From NCBI GenBank assembly GCA_020436865.1, contig JAGQXA010001013.1, positions 1-5,664 of the forward strand: 5,664 nucleotides of DNA, given 5' to 3'. This DNA is from Saprospiraceae bacterium (lineage in GTDB: Bacteria > Bacteroidota > Bacteroidia > Chitinophagales > Saprospiraceae). The notes beneath the pieces were generated by a model. That model was not told the DNA's origin. It worked only from the letters and a program-made list of their open reading frames with translations, and made no database searches. Made by a program: the position numbers and the translations under genes. Shown here one piece after another: positions 1 through 5,535 of this stretch (position 1 is its first letter; the number at the start of each line of letters is the position of its first letter).

Positions 1-365
1 CCCTGCAGGAAGAAGAAGACCAACGCAATTAGATTGACGCCTTCCAGCACGGCCATTTGTATGACCACAGTGGCCCGGTAATGCTCGATCTTCCGTTGCA
101 ATCCCAGCAATAAAGCGCCCTCTGCCCGCCGCCGCAGATAGATCATCCGCGAAAGCACATAAGCTCCGGGCAATAGGGCCATGACCACCAGCACGAAAGT
201 ATTGCTCAACTCCCAGTTCATCGCGGAGGCATCGCTTCGGTTCTCACCGTTTCCGGCCAAAAAATAGAGGATGACGCAGAGCAGGATCTGTCCGGCCAGC
301 AAGGCCATGAACAGGATATCCAACTGTTTGAAGGAACCTTTCGATCCGGCGTCAGGAGATAGCAT
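1..365 (-). CDS. Small multi-helix membrane protein, 3' end cut by window edge
   Basis: The reading frame starts at an ATG and runs without a stop to the window edge, giving 121 residues of an unfinished protein. Three hydrophobic segments are visible, at roughly residues 15-37, 57-74 and 99-120. Between the second and third lies a basic cytoplasmic-looking stretch (YLRRR, then QRKIEHYRATVVIQMAVLEG). The pattern of a K-I/L-x-x-Y-R segment followed by A-x-L-E-G at the start of the third helix resembles a family of about 150-residue, four-helix hypothetical proteins that I associate with Bacteroidota. If so, only the last helix is missing. No function is known to me. No Shine-Dalgarno sequence precedes the start. 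The gene lies 79 nt after the peptide-transporter stop codon, with a strong hairpin in between, so it may be a weakly expressed distal gene of that transcript. The coding call is secure; the family resemblance is from memory. Confidence 0.8.
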   Translation of the reverse strand, partial: MLSPDAGSKGSFKQLDILFMALLAGQILLCVILYFLAGNGENRSDASAMNWELSNTFVLVVMALLPGAYVLSRMIYLRRRAEGALLLGLQRKIEHYRATVVIQMAVLEGVNLIALVFFFLQ

Positions 366-384
366 GGGAAAGGGGGTATAGTAG

Positions 385-427
385 AAAGAGCGGTTGGCTT
401 TTTTCAGACGAAGGCCAACCGCTCTTT
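385..427 (-). terminator. Strong hairpin, probable (possibly bidirectional) terminator after the POT gene
   Basis: Two perfectly complementary 14-base arms (385-398, AAAGAGCGGTTGGC, and 414-427) enclose a 15-base loop. Three more pairs inside (399-401 with 411-413, one of them G-T) lengthen the stem to about 17. The stem is GC-rich in the middle, with AAAGAG/CTCTTT at its base, so either strand gives a hairpin ending in a short T-rich run. It begins 17 nt after the transporter stop codon, where an intrinsic terminator is expected. The T-run is short and lies within the stem, so termination may be leaky; the next start codon is only 19 nt beyond the hairpin. Confidence 0.65.
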
Positions 428-444
428 GAGAATGAAATCGAAGA

Positions 445-1989
445 TCAATGGATGTCGTGCATCCACTTCTTGAGAATGGGCACGAGGGCCAGCAGGGCTA
501 CCGTTGCAGCCAGCACCACATACACGCCCCAGATCAGGTACACGTCGGTAAAGGCGGCCAGCGATGTCTGCGGATGGGTCACATCTTCCGGCACGGCGGC
601 CAGTTTACCCAGCTCGCCCGCGATCTTGTGGGCGAAAGCGATCGACAGGAACCAGGTACCCATCACGAAGCCGACGATCTTACCCGGCGACAACTTCGTC
701 ACCAGCGACAGGCCGACCGGCGACAGGCTCAACTCACCCGTGGTATGGAAGAGGTACATCAGCAGGAGGAAGATGATCGGCAGCACGGCATTGCCGGCGA
801 AAAACTTGGCGCCGATCACGATCACGCCGTAGCCCAAAGCCATCTGCGCCAGACCCCATACGAACTTCATCGGGGTGCGCGGCTCTTTGCCGACCTTGCG
901 GAGCTTCATCCAGATCCAGGAGAAGACCGGCGCGAGCAGCATGATGTACAAGGGGTTCACGGCCTGAAACTGCGAGGTCTCGAAGCCCATGCGGTTGACG
1001 TGCCGGTCGGTGAACAAGGTCAATGAGCCGCCGGCCTGCTCGAACAGGGCCCAGAAGATCATGTGGAAGAAGAAGAGCACGATGACCACCAGCAGCCGTT
1101 GTCCTTCGACCTTGTCTTCGTTCCGGACCGAATCGACCACCAGATAGCCGATGATACCGATCCCGGCGATGAACAGGATCAGGTTCATCACCTCCTCGGC
1201 ATTGATCAACAGGGCAAACAGGGGGATGACGACTATACAGCCGAGAACCGTCAGCCACTGCCGGTTGAGGCCGAGGAACACGGGCTTGTTCAGATACTCC
1301 GGATCCGGCGGATTGCCCTTGTCTTCGTAGTCCTTCATGTTGTAGTAGAACTGAACCAGACCGACGAGGATACCGATACCGGCGGCGAGAAAGCCGTATG
1401 ACCAGTCGTATTTCTCTCCGAGATAACCACAGGTCAGCGGCGCCAGAAAGGCGCCGATGTTGATCCCCATGTAGAAGATGGTGAAGGCGCCGTCCTTTTT
1501 CGGATCGTCCTGCGAATAGAACGTACCCAGGAAGCTGGAAATGTTCGGCTTGAACAAGCCGTTACCGACCGTGATCAGCGCCAGGCCAATGAAGAACAGC
1601 GTTTGATCGCCGACGGTCCCGGCCAGAGTGAATTGTCCGAGGGCCATGAACAGGCCACCGATGATGATCGCCTTTCGGAAACCCAACAGGCGGTCGGCCA
1701 GCAAGCCCCCGATCACCGGTGCGGCGTACAATAGGGCGTTAAAGGCGCCATAGATGCCGTAGGCCCGGGCGTCGGCCTGGCCCTGCTCCATCTGTTCGAA
1801 GAGCACCTTGGTCATATACAGCACCAGCAAGGCGCGCATGCCGTAGAAGGAAAAGCGCTCCCAAAGTTCGGTGAAGAACAAGGCGAAAAGTGCTTTGGGA
1901 TGGATCTTGCGCTGGGAAATGATGATGATAGGTACCCAGACCAATACAAAGATCCATCCGCCGATAAGTAATCCTAATGCGGAATCCAT
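445..1989 (-). CDS. Proton-coupled oligopeptide transporter (POT/PTR2 family, MFS)
   Basis: This 514-residue inner-membrane protein should import di- and tripeptides with protons. Family hallmarks appear in order. The ExxERFxFYG motif of helix 1 has E41, E44 and R45. GNGLFKPN at 142-149 carries the helix-4 lysine K147. The PTR2 signature FYMGINIGA is at 172-180. FWALFEQAGGSL at 312-323 includes the helix-7 glutamate E317. GELSLSPVGLS at 418-428 has the helix-10 glutamate E419. These match residues known in bacterial POTs to handle protons and bind peptide. Two extra helices (about 243-262 and 267-286) join the two six-helix halves, as in other bacterial members. Unusually, a hydrophobic segment at residues 4-24 precedes helix 1, suggesting a fifteenth helix; the next Met is M51, beyond the essential motif, so this start is needed. 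It looks intact and functional. Substrate range cannot be read from sequence. No Shine-Dalgarno is visible. Confidence 0.96.
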   Translation of the reverse strand: MDSALGLLIGGWIFVLVWVPIIIISQRKIHPKALFALFFTELWERFSFYGMRALLVLYMTKVLFEQMEQGQADARAYGIYGAFNALLYAAPVIGGLLADRLLGFRKAIIIGGLFMALGQFTLAGTVGDQTLFFIGLALITVGNGLFKPNISSFLGTFYSQDDPKKDGAFTIFYMGINIGAFLAPLTCGYLGEKYDWSYGFLAAGIGILVGLVQFYYNMKDYEDKGNPPDPEYLNKPVFLGLNRQWLTVLGCIVVIPLFALLINAEEVMNLILFIAGIGIIGYLVVDSVRNEDKVEGQRLLVVIVLFFFHMIFWALFEQAGGSLTLFTDRHVNRMGFETSQFQAVNPLYIMLLAPVFSWIWMKLRKVGKEPRTPMKFVWGLAQMALGYGVIVIGAKFFAGNAVLPIIFLLLMYLFHTTGELSLSPVGLSLVTKLSPGKIVGFVMGTWFLSIAFAHKIAGELGKLAAVPEDVTHPQTSLAAFTDVYLIWGVYVVLAATVALLALVPILKKWMHDIH

Positions 1990-2124
1990 AATGAGCGATG
2001 TTTAGATGTTCGTTGGAATAATTTGGTATTGTTCGTCAATAGTTTCTCCGTATTCGATCGATGGCTGTCTGCAAAACAGCACTAAAAATAGATTTTTTTG
2101 CCCGAACGGGTAGAAAAACCCCAG

Positions 2125-2153
2125 ATTATTTTGCCACCCCCCGACTTTGCCAA
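2125..2153 (-). promoter_or_regulatory. Possible promoter for the POT transporter
   Basis: On the minus strand TTGGCA (2148-2153) is followed after exactly 17 bases by AATAAT (2125-2130). Each box is one mismatch from the classical sigma-70 boxes TTGACA and TATAAT. It lies within the 176-bp spacer between the membrane-protein gene and the transporter and would give a leader of roughly 130 nt. The caution is that Bacteroidota housekeeping promoters usually follow TTTG / TAnnTTTG instead, and I find no convincing match to that in this spacer. The rest of the spacer (1990-2124) holds only small, weak inverted repeats. Confidence 0.3.
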
Positions 2154-2165
2154 AAATCCAGCGGA

Positions 2166-3497
2166 TCAGGTCATTTCCCAGCGTTTCGAACCGTATAATC
2201 GTTCGATCTTCCGCAGGTCGGCCAGGCAGTTCCGCAGGCTGTTCTTCAGGCCCGGCAAACTGATCGGCGTCTCTTTCGGATCCATTTGTTCGTAGTGCTC
2301 CAGGGTGCGCTCCAGATCGCGGATCAGCCGAGGCGGATCGGCGTATTCTATGTGCCGGCGCAAGAGGCGCAAACGGCGCTGCTTGCCCTGGTGCTCGACC
2401 ATCTGGTTGCGCAGTTGCAGGGATAGTCCTCCCAGGGTGCTGCGCAATGCCTTCTTTCGATCCATCTCCTCCGCGAAGGCCTGATCGCTGCGCAGATTGA
2501 GGTCGCTCTTGATCTTCTCCTTTGCGATCGTGCGGAAAGTGCGCTGCAGATTGTGGTCGGTGATCTCTTCTACCCAGCCCTTTTCCTCCGGATCGAGATA
2601 GCGCCGGTTGGCCAGCGTAAGTAGTTCGACAAAGCGCGAAACGGTCAGGATGATGGTGCGGTTGCGAAAGCGCTGATCGAGCGTCAGCCCCACTGCCAGT
2701 TGCTCGAAATGGTCTTCGTCGACCAGGCCCTTGAAGCGCAACTTGACCTTCTCCGGGCCGGGCAGGCTGATCCGCTCGGTCACCCAGGTCTCCGTCAGCG
2801 GAAACAACAGGAAGAGCAGGGCCAGCTTGATGTACAGTTCGGCTTCGCTCAAGCCGGTTTGCAGCGCCTCGGAATGGAAAGTCCGGCCATTCTCCGTGAC
2901 CACCAGTTGCCGTCCGATCAGCTCGCCGAGCCCGTCGAACAGATGCGGGAAGAACGGCCACACGAAGAAGAGCTGGTAGGCCAGCAAACTCAGGATGACC
3001 AGCTTGGAGGCCAGCGCGAGCGTTCGCCGCCCCCGCACCCAAAAGGTGTTCGACAAACCCCTCCACAACATGATGGAGGTGAACAAGGTGAGTAGGAAGT
3101 CGGGTATGGCTTTGTAGTTGAAGGGCGCATGGCCCATCAGGATCAGGATCAGAAAGACCGTCAGACACAAGCCTCCGGCAAACAGTTGCCAGGGCCTTCC
3201 GGTCGCATAGATCACCCGGTGGGTGAACGGCAGGCGGATCGACTTGGGGGCGTAGTCCAGATAGCCGTAGGCCAGCAAGAAGAAAAGGTTGTTCAGCGTA
3301 CTGAGGAAGATCGTCCGCCCCAGGTTCTCGCCGCTGCCCTTGTACAAGGACAAAACGGCCCAGCACACGAACCCCAGGGCAAAAAAGGCGATGCCGAAGT
3401 CGCGCTCCAACTGGTAGCGCCTTTGCGCCGACCAGTACTGCATCAGCAGTACCGCCGTCGCCAAGAGCATGAGCATGCTGACCACCCGCGGTTCCAT
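2166..3497 (-). CDS. Unrecognised protein: ~7 membrane helices plus charged helical cytoplasmic domain
   Basis: I do not recognise this 443-residue protein. Its N-terminal half has about seven hydrophobic segments, near residues 6-20, 34-52, 62-80, 104-122, 132-148, 164-182 and 219-238. A loop of about 35 residues, likely external, separates the last two. From about 240 the chain is hydrophilic and strongly charged. A stretch at about 248-335 mixes short strand-like and helical segments; residues 340-405 are rich in Arg, Glu, Leu and Gln and look like long helices or coiled coil. A final helix spans about 415-435. The layout resembles a seven-helix membrane sensor with a cytoplasmic output module, but no histidine-kinase, GGDEF, cyclase or LytTR motif is visible. 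It stands between two spacers and probably has its own promoter. Coding status is supported by the coherent membrane pattern; function is open. A longer overlapping frame is Arg/Pro/Ala-rich and judged spurious. Confidence 0.85.
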   Translation of the reverse strand: MEPRVVSMLMLLATAVLLMQYWSAQRRYQLERDFGIAFFALGFVCWAVLSLYKGSGENLGRTIFLSTLNNLFFLLAYGYLDYAPKSIRLPFTHRVIYATGRPWQLFAGGLCLTVFLILILMGHAPFNYKAIPDFLLTLFTSIMLWRGLSNTFWVRGRRTLALASKLVILSLLAYQLFFVWPFFPHLFDGLGELIGRQLVVTENGRTFHSEALQTGLSEAELYIKLALLFLLFPLTETWVTERISLPGPEKVKLRFKGLVDEDHFEQLAVGLTLDQRFRNRTIILTVSRFVELLTLANRRYLDPEEKGWVEEITDHNLQRTFRTIAKEKIKSDLNLRSDQAFAEEMDRKKALRSTLGGLSLQLRNQMVEHQGKQRRLRLLRRHIEYADPPRLIRDLERTLEHYEQMDPKETPISLPGLKNSLRNCLADLRKIERLYGSKRWEMT

Positions 3498-3510
3498 AGG
3501 CCGGACGATT

Positions 3511-3550
3511 TTCCGGCAAGTTCGCGAAATCCGGTCAAATAATGCCGGAA
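3511..3550. repeat. Inverted repeat around a TTCGCGAA palindrome, upstream of the 7-helix gene
   Basis: TTCCGGCA (3511-3518) and TGCCGGAA (3543-3550) are perfect 8-base inverted arms. Between them is the 8-base palindrome TTCGCGAA (3521-3528). The CCGG core occurs four times within 50 bases (from 3501, 3513, 3531 and 3545). The structure starts 14 nt before the ATG of the seven-helix protein gene, so it could be an operator or a hairpin in the mRNA leader. Neither role is shown by the sequence alone. Confidence 0.45.
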
Positions 3551-3554
3551 TTCA

Positions 3555-3580
3555 GGGGGCTGTCGGGGAAACAGGGGGGG
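3555..3580 (+). other. Potential G-quadruplex (G-run cluster)
   Basis: Three G-runs of 5, 4 and 7 bases are separated by two 5-base loops (CTGTC and AAACA). The run of seven can split as GGG-G-GGG, so the segment meets the usual rule of four G3 runs with loops of 1-7. A further G4 run lies 14 bases on (3595-3598). The G-rich strand is the template for the downstream minus-strand gene, so the RNA would be C-rich and any quadruplex would form in DNA. Folding is not demonstrated. Confidence 0.4.
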
Positions 3581-3587
3581 TGAGAAG

Positions 3588-3619
3588 TTTATTTGGGGAT
3601 TGGTTTATTGGTCTATTGG
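3588..3619. repeat. Four tandem degenerate 8-bp units (TTTATTGG type)
   Basis: Read on the plus strand, the segment divides exactly into TTTATTTG, GGGATTGG, TTTATTGG and TCTATTGG. Against TTTATTGG the units have 1, 3, 0 and 1 mismatches; every unit keeps ATT at positions 4-6 and G at position 8. On the transcribed strand it reads as CCAATAAA-type repeats. It sits just after the rhodanese stop codon and before the G-run cluster. It could be a decayed microsatellite or a direct-repeat binding site; nothing decides between these. Confidence 0.5.
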
Positions 3620-3639
3620 GGGTTCAATCTCTTATCTTT

Positions 3640-3933
3640 CTACTCCCTCTCCAGCCCTGCCACGCCTCCCTCCAGGTCGTACAGTTCCGCTTCCGGGAAG
3701 CGCATTTGCAGGCGTTGCATAACGATCTGGCTGCGGATGCCGTGTTCGCAGTAGAAAACGATCGGGCGGGAAAGGTCGATTCGGCCGGCGCGCTGGTTGA
3801 ATTCCGACAAGGGCATTAGTTCGCCACCGATGTTGAAGTGATAGTGTTCGTCCTTCTCGCGCACGTCGATCAGGTGGAAGCTGCGGCCTTCGGCCTTCCA
3901 TCGCAGCAAGTCGTCAAAGGTCAGTCGGTTCAT
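3640..3933 (-). CDS. Single-domain rhodanese-like sulfurtransferase
   Basis: This 97-residue protein without signal peptide is one rhodanese domain, a cytoplasmic fold that carries sulfur as a persulfide on a catalytic cysteine. The sequence shows the early IDVRE strand-turn (22-26). The active-site loop follows VFY as CEHGIR (62-67), with C62 the nucleophile and R67 closing a six-residue loop, the size typical of sulfurtransferases rather than Cdc25-like phosphatases. Near the end is the LxGG motif (L88-G90). The aromatic residue that usually follows this motif (GGxxxW) is replaced: the chain reads GGVAGLERE and stops, so the last helix is short. It is otherwise a normal length for a stand-alone rhodanese of the GlpE/PspE size class. 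It lies 30 nt after the DUF4230 gene and is probably co-transcribed with it. The physiological sulfur donor and acceptor cannot be inferred. Confidence 0.93.
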   Translation of the reverse strand: MNRLTFDDLLRWKAEGRSFHLIDVREKDEHYHFNIGGELMPLSEFNQRAGRIDLSRPIVFYCEHGIRSQIVMQRLQMRFPEAELYDLEGGVAGLERE

Positions 3934-3963
3934 AAGCGATTCGTAAACGGCCAGGCCGCGTGC

Positions 3964-4623
3964 TCAAAAATCTCCCCAGAGGGAATCCGGGCCGGCCGCC
4001 GGTTCTTCCTGCCGGACCACCAGGGTCCAACCCGCATTGGTGACCATGAACTCGATCAGGTCAAAGAGCTCGTTCCCTTGCTCCTGTGCGGCCTTGAGGA
4101 GGTCGCTCTGCCGGGCCGCTTCGCGGATCTTCTCCTCGGCGCCCTTGCCGATCTTGACGTAGTCCTCTCCCGTCAGCGGCCGGAAAATGCTCTCAGTCTT
4201 ATCGAAATAATCGATCTCGTGATCGACGGAAAGGATGTCTGGCTGTGGCAGATTACTAATGGTGATGGTCTTCTCTTCCGGCAGGGCCTCCACCTGGATA
4301 CGACCCAGGTCGTAGCCGACCAGCACCTTGGCCCGCACGCGCAGCCGGGCCGATTTTCGCGGCCACAGGGCATCCCAATTGATAAAGGGCCCGATGAACA
4401 CCGGCCCCGCCGGCGGATCGCCGTAATCGTAGTGCTCGACGAAGTGCCCTTCGACCGTCACCAGCTTGCAGACCTTATTGATCTTTTCGACCAGGATCTG
4501 CGACTGCTCCACGGGGTCCTTCTGCTTTTCCTTCCAGAAGGAATTCGCGGTCCAGATCCCTCCGAAGAATACGGCGAGCAGTAAAACTGCGCCGAGTACG
4601 GCATATATGATCCATTTTTTCAT
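3964..4623 (-). CDS. Membrane-anchored DUF4230 family protein
   Basis: A 219-residue protein starting with MKK and one hydrophobic segment (about 4-24), then a soluble domain. The segment is probably an uncleaved anchor, with the domain outside the cytoplasm; no lipobox is seen. The domain has the pattern I know for DUF4230, frequent in Bacteroidota: an early helix ending in a conserved KLVTVEGHF stretch (53-61), a strand region with KVLVGYDLGRIQVE (99-112), then KTITISNLPQPDILSVD (118-134) with the characteristic LPxPxI core. Next comes an acidic segment followed by a long helix (about 155-195) and a final short strand. Length is usual for the family. Biochemical function is unknown. It is followed closely by the rhodanese gene and preceded by the DUF3108 gene 69 nt away, so the three may share a transcript. 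No Shine-Dalgarno precedes the ATG. Confidence 0.85.
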   Translation of the reverse strand: MKKWIIYAVLGAVLLLAVFFGGIWTANSFWKEKQKDPVEQSQILVEKINKVCKLVTVEGHFVEHYDYGDPPAGPVFIGPFINWDALWPRKSARLRVRAKVLVGYDLGRIQVEALPEEKTITISNLPQPDILSVDHEIDYFDKTESIFRPLTGEDYVKIGKGAEEKIREAARQSDLLKAAQEQGNELFDLIEFMVTNAGWTLVVRQEEPAAGPDSLWGDF

Positions 4624-4673
4624 GGTGATAGAACGGGCGATTTTGAGGTGTCGAAAACGAAGAGGAAGGTACG

Positions 4674-4702
4674 AAAAAATAGCTTCTCGCCGTCAATCCA
4701 AA
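4674..4702 (-). promoter_or_regulatory. Possible Bacteroidota-type promoter for the DUF4230-rhodanese pair
   Basis: On the minus strand TTTG (4699-4702) is followed after 17 bases by TATTTTTT (4674-4681), which matches the Bacteroidota -7 box TAnnTTTG except for the last base. The -33 box overlaps the last codons of the DUF3108 gene. Transcription would begin about 45 nt before the DUF4230 start. No terminator hairpin is visible after DUF3108, so this would be an internal promoter. The low-complexity T-run makes a chance match plausible. Confidence 0.35.
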
Positions 4703-5535
4703 GCCGAACTCAACGGATGCCTCAACCCCTTGTACTCCTTAAGCACGGCCTTGATCGAGCCCACCGACACGGGCGACTCGATCAGCAGCGGAATGCGGTT
4801 GGCGTCGTCGCTGACCCAGACGTTCATTTCGGTGCCTTCGTTGAAGTACTCGCCGGTGATGACCTCCGGGCTGAACAGGATGGTGTTGAAGCGCCCCAAT
4901 CCCTTGATGCGTTTGTTGACCTCTTTGCCCTTGTAGGCTACTTGCAGGGGCCATACCTCCTTGTCCATGAAGATCTTGATCGGCACCGTGGCGCCGGCCG
5001 GGAGGTGGTTGTATTCGATGTTGCGGGCGTAGTAGAGGATCGAGAGGATATCGTGCATGCACTCCTGGACCTCGAAGTGGTTCTGCTCTTTGATGCGGTC
5101 GACAGCGCGGCCGCGGATCCCGTAGGCCGTGTGCTTGCCCTGATCGAAGGTCACCTTGTCGTAGAGCGTGTACTTGCCTTCCTGCACGTCGCGGATCGAT
5201 AGGGTGGGCAGCAAAGTGCCTTTGTCGATGTAGGTGTCGTAGTAATCGCGGACCTTGAAGAACCAGTCGTACGAACCGTAGGTTTTCCCGTAGGCCGACA
5301 AGTGATAACTACTGCCTTCGTCGCGCACGGCGAATTCGACCTCCCCGGCGGGGATCCAAATGAAGTTGAGATTGTAATAGACCTTATAGACGATCGACTC
5401 GCCCGCCGTGAACGAGCGGTTCTGGATCGAGCAGCTGTCGTGCGACAACTCCTGTTCGCCTCCGCTAAAGCTCAGCAAGAACAAAACCAATGGAAGCCAC
5501 ACGAGAAGATCAAGACGATTGCGCGCCGTTTTCAT
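4693..5535 (-). CDS. Secreted DUF3108 family protein
   Basis: From the chosen ATG the product is 280 residues. It begins MKTARNRLDLLVW, with a basic start and a hydrophobic core to about residue 23, read as a Sec signal peptide with cleavage near FSGGEQ. An in-frame ATG 48 nt upstream would put 16 polar residues before this signal and is unlikely. The mature part is strand-rich. It opens with GESIVYKVYYNLNFIWIPAG (45-64), matching the DUF3108 opening in which a beta strand is followed by the conserved AGE. It ends with MNVWVSDDANRIPLLIES (237-254) and a strand ending in LKEYKGL, also typical of the family. Two cysteines (C35, C159) could pair in the periplasm. The family's role is unknown; an envelope function is inferred only from the signal peptide. 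Its start overlaps the preceding gene by 26 nt, implying co-transcription and probably translational coupling. Confidence 0.87.
   Translation of the reverse strand: MKTARNRLDLLVWLPLVLFLLSFSGGEQELSHDSCSIQNRSFTAGESIVYKVYYNLNFIWIPAGEVEFAVRDEGSSYHLSAYGKTYGSYDWFFKVRDYYDTYIDKGTLLPTLSIRDVQEGKYTLYDKVTFDQGKHTAYGIRGRAVDRIKEQNHFEVQECMHDILSILYYARNIEYNHLPAGATVPIKIFMDKEVWPLQVAYKGKEVNKRIKGLGRFNTILFSPEVITGEYFNEGTEMNVWVSDDANRIPLLIESPVSVGSIKAVLKEYKGLRHPLSSALD

Noticed and set aside
448..1401. Several plus-strand open frames and a minus-strand 174-codon frame inside the POT gene
   Set aside because: The POT frame carries all family motifs without interruption. The others are His/Gln/Arg/Asp-rich shadows with no domain pattern.
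2064..2080. GCTGT/ACAGC inverted repeat in the spacer before the POT gene
   Set aside because: Five-base arms with a seven-base loop and no T-run; expected by chance in a spacer of this size.
2091..2119. Small hairpin CCCGAACGGG flanked by T- and A-runs as a terminator for the seven-helix gene
   Set aside because: Only three or four stem pairs are stable, and on the transcribed strand the T-run precedes the stem while A-residues follow it, the wrong order for an intrinsic terminator.
2002..3519. A 505-codon minus-strand open frame overlapping the whole seven-helix gene in another frame
   Set aside because: Its product is Arg, Pro, Ala, Gly and Gln-rich without membrane or domain pattern, whereas the 443-residue frame has coherent helices. 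It is best explained as a codon-bias shadow, although its length is unusual.
3948..3958. CGGCCAGGCCG palindrome between the DUF4230 and rhodanese genes
   Set aside because: With a one-base centre it cannot form a normal hairpin, and it has no T-run; too short to claim as an operator.
3838..4584. A 248-codon plus-strand open frame antisense to the rhodanese and DUF4230 genes
   Set aside because: It crosses two well-supported genes on the other strand and shows no recognisable motif; a compositional shadow.
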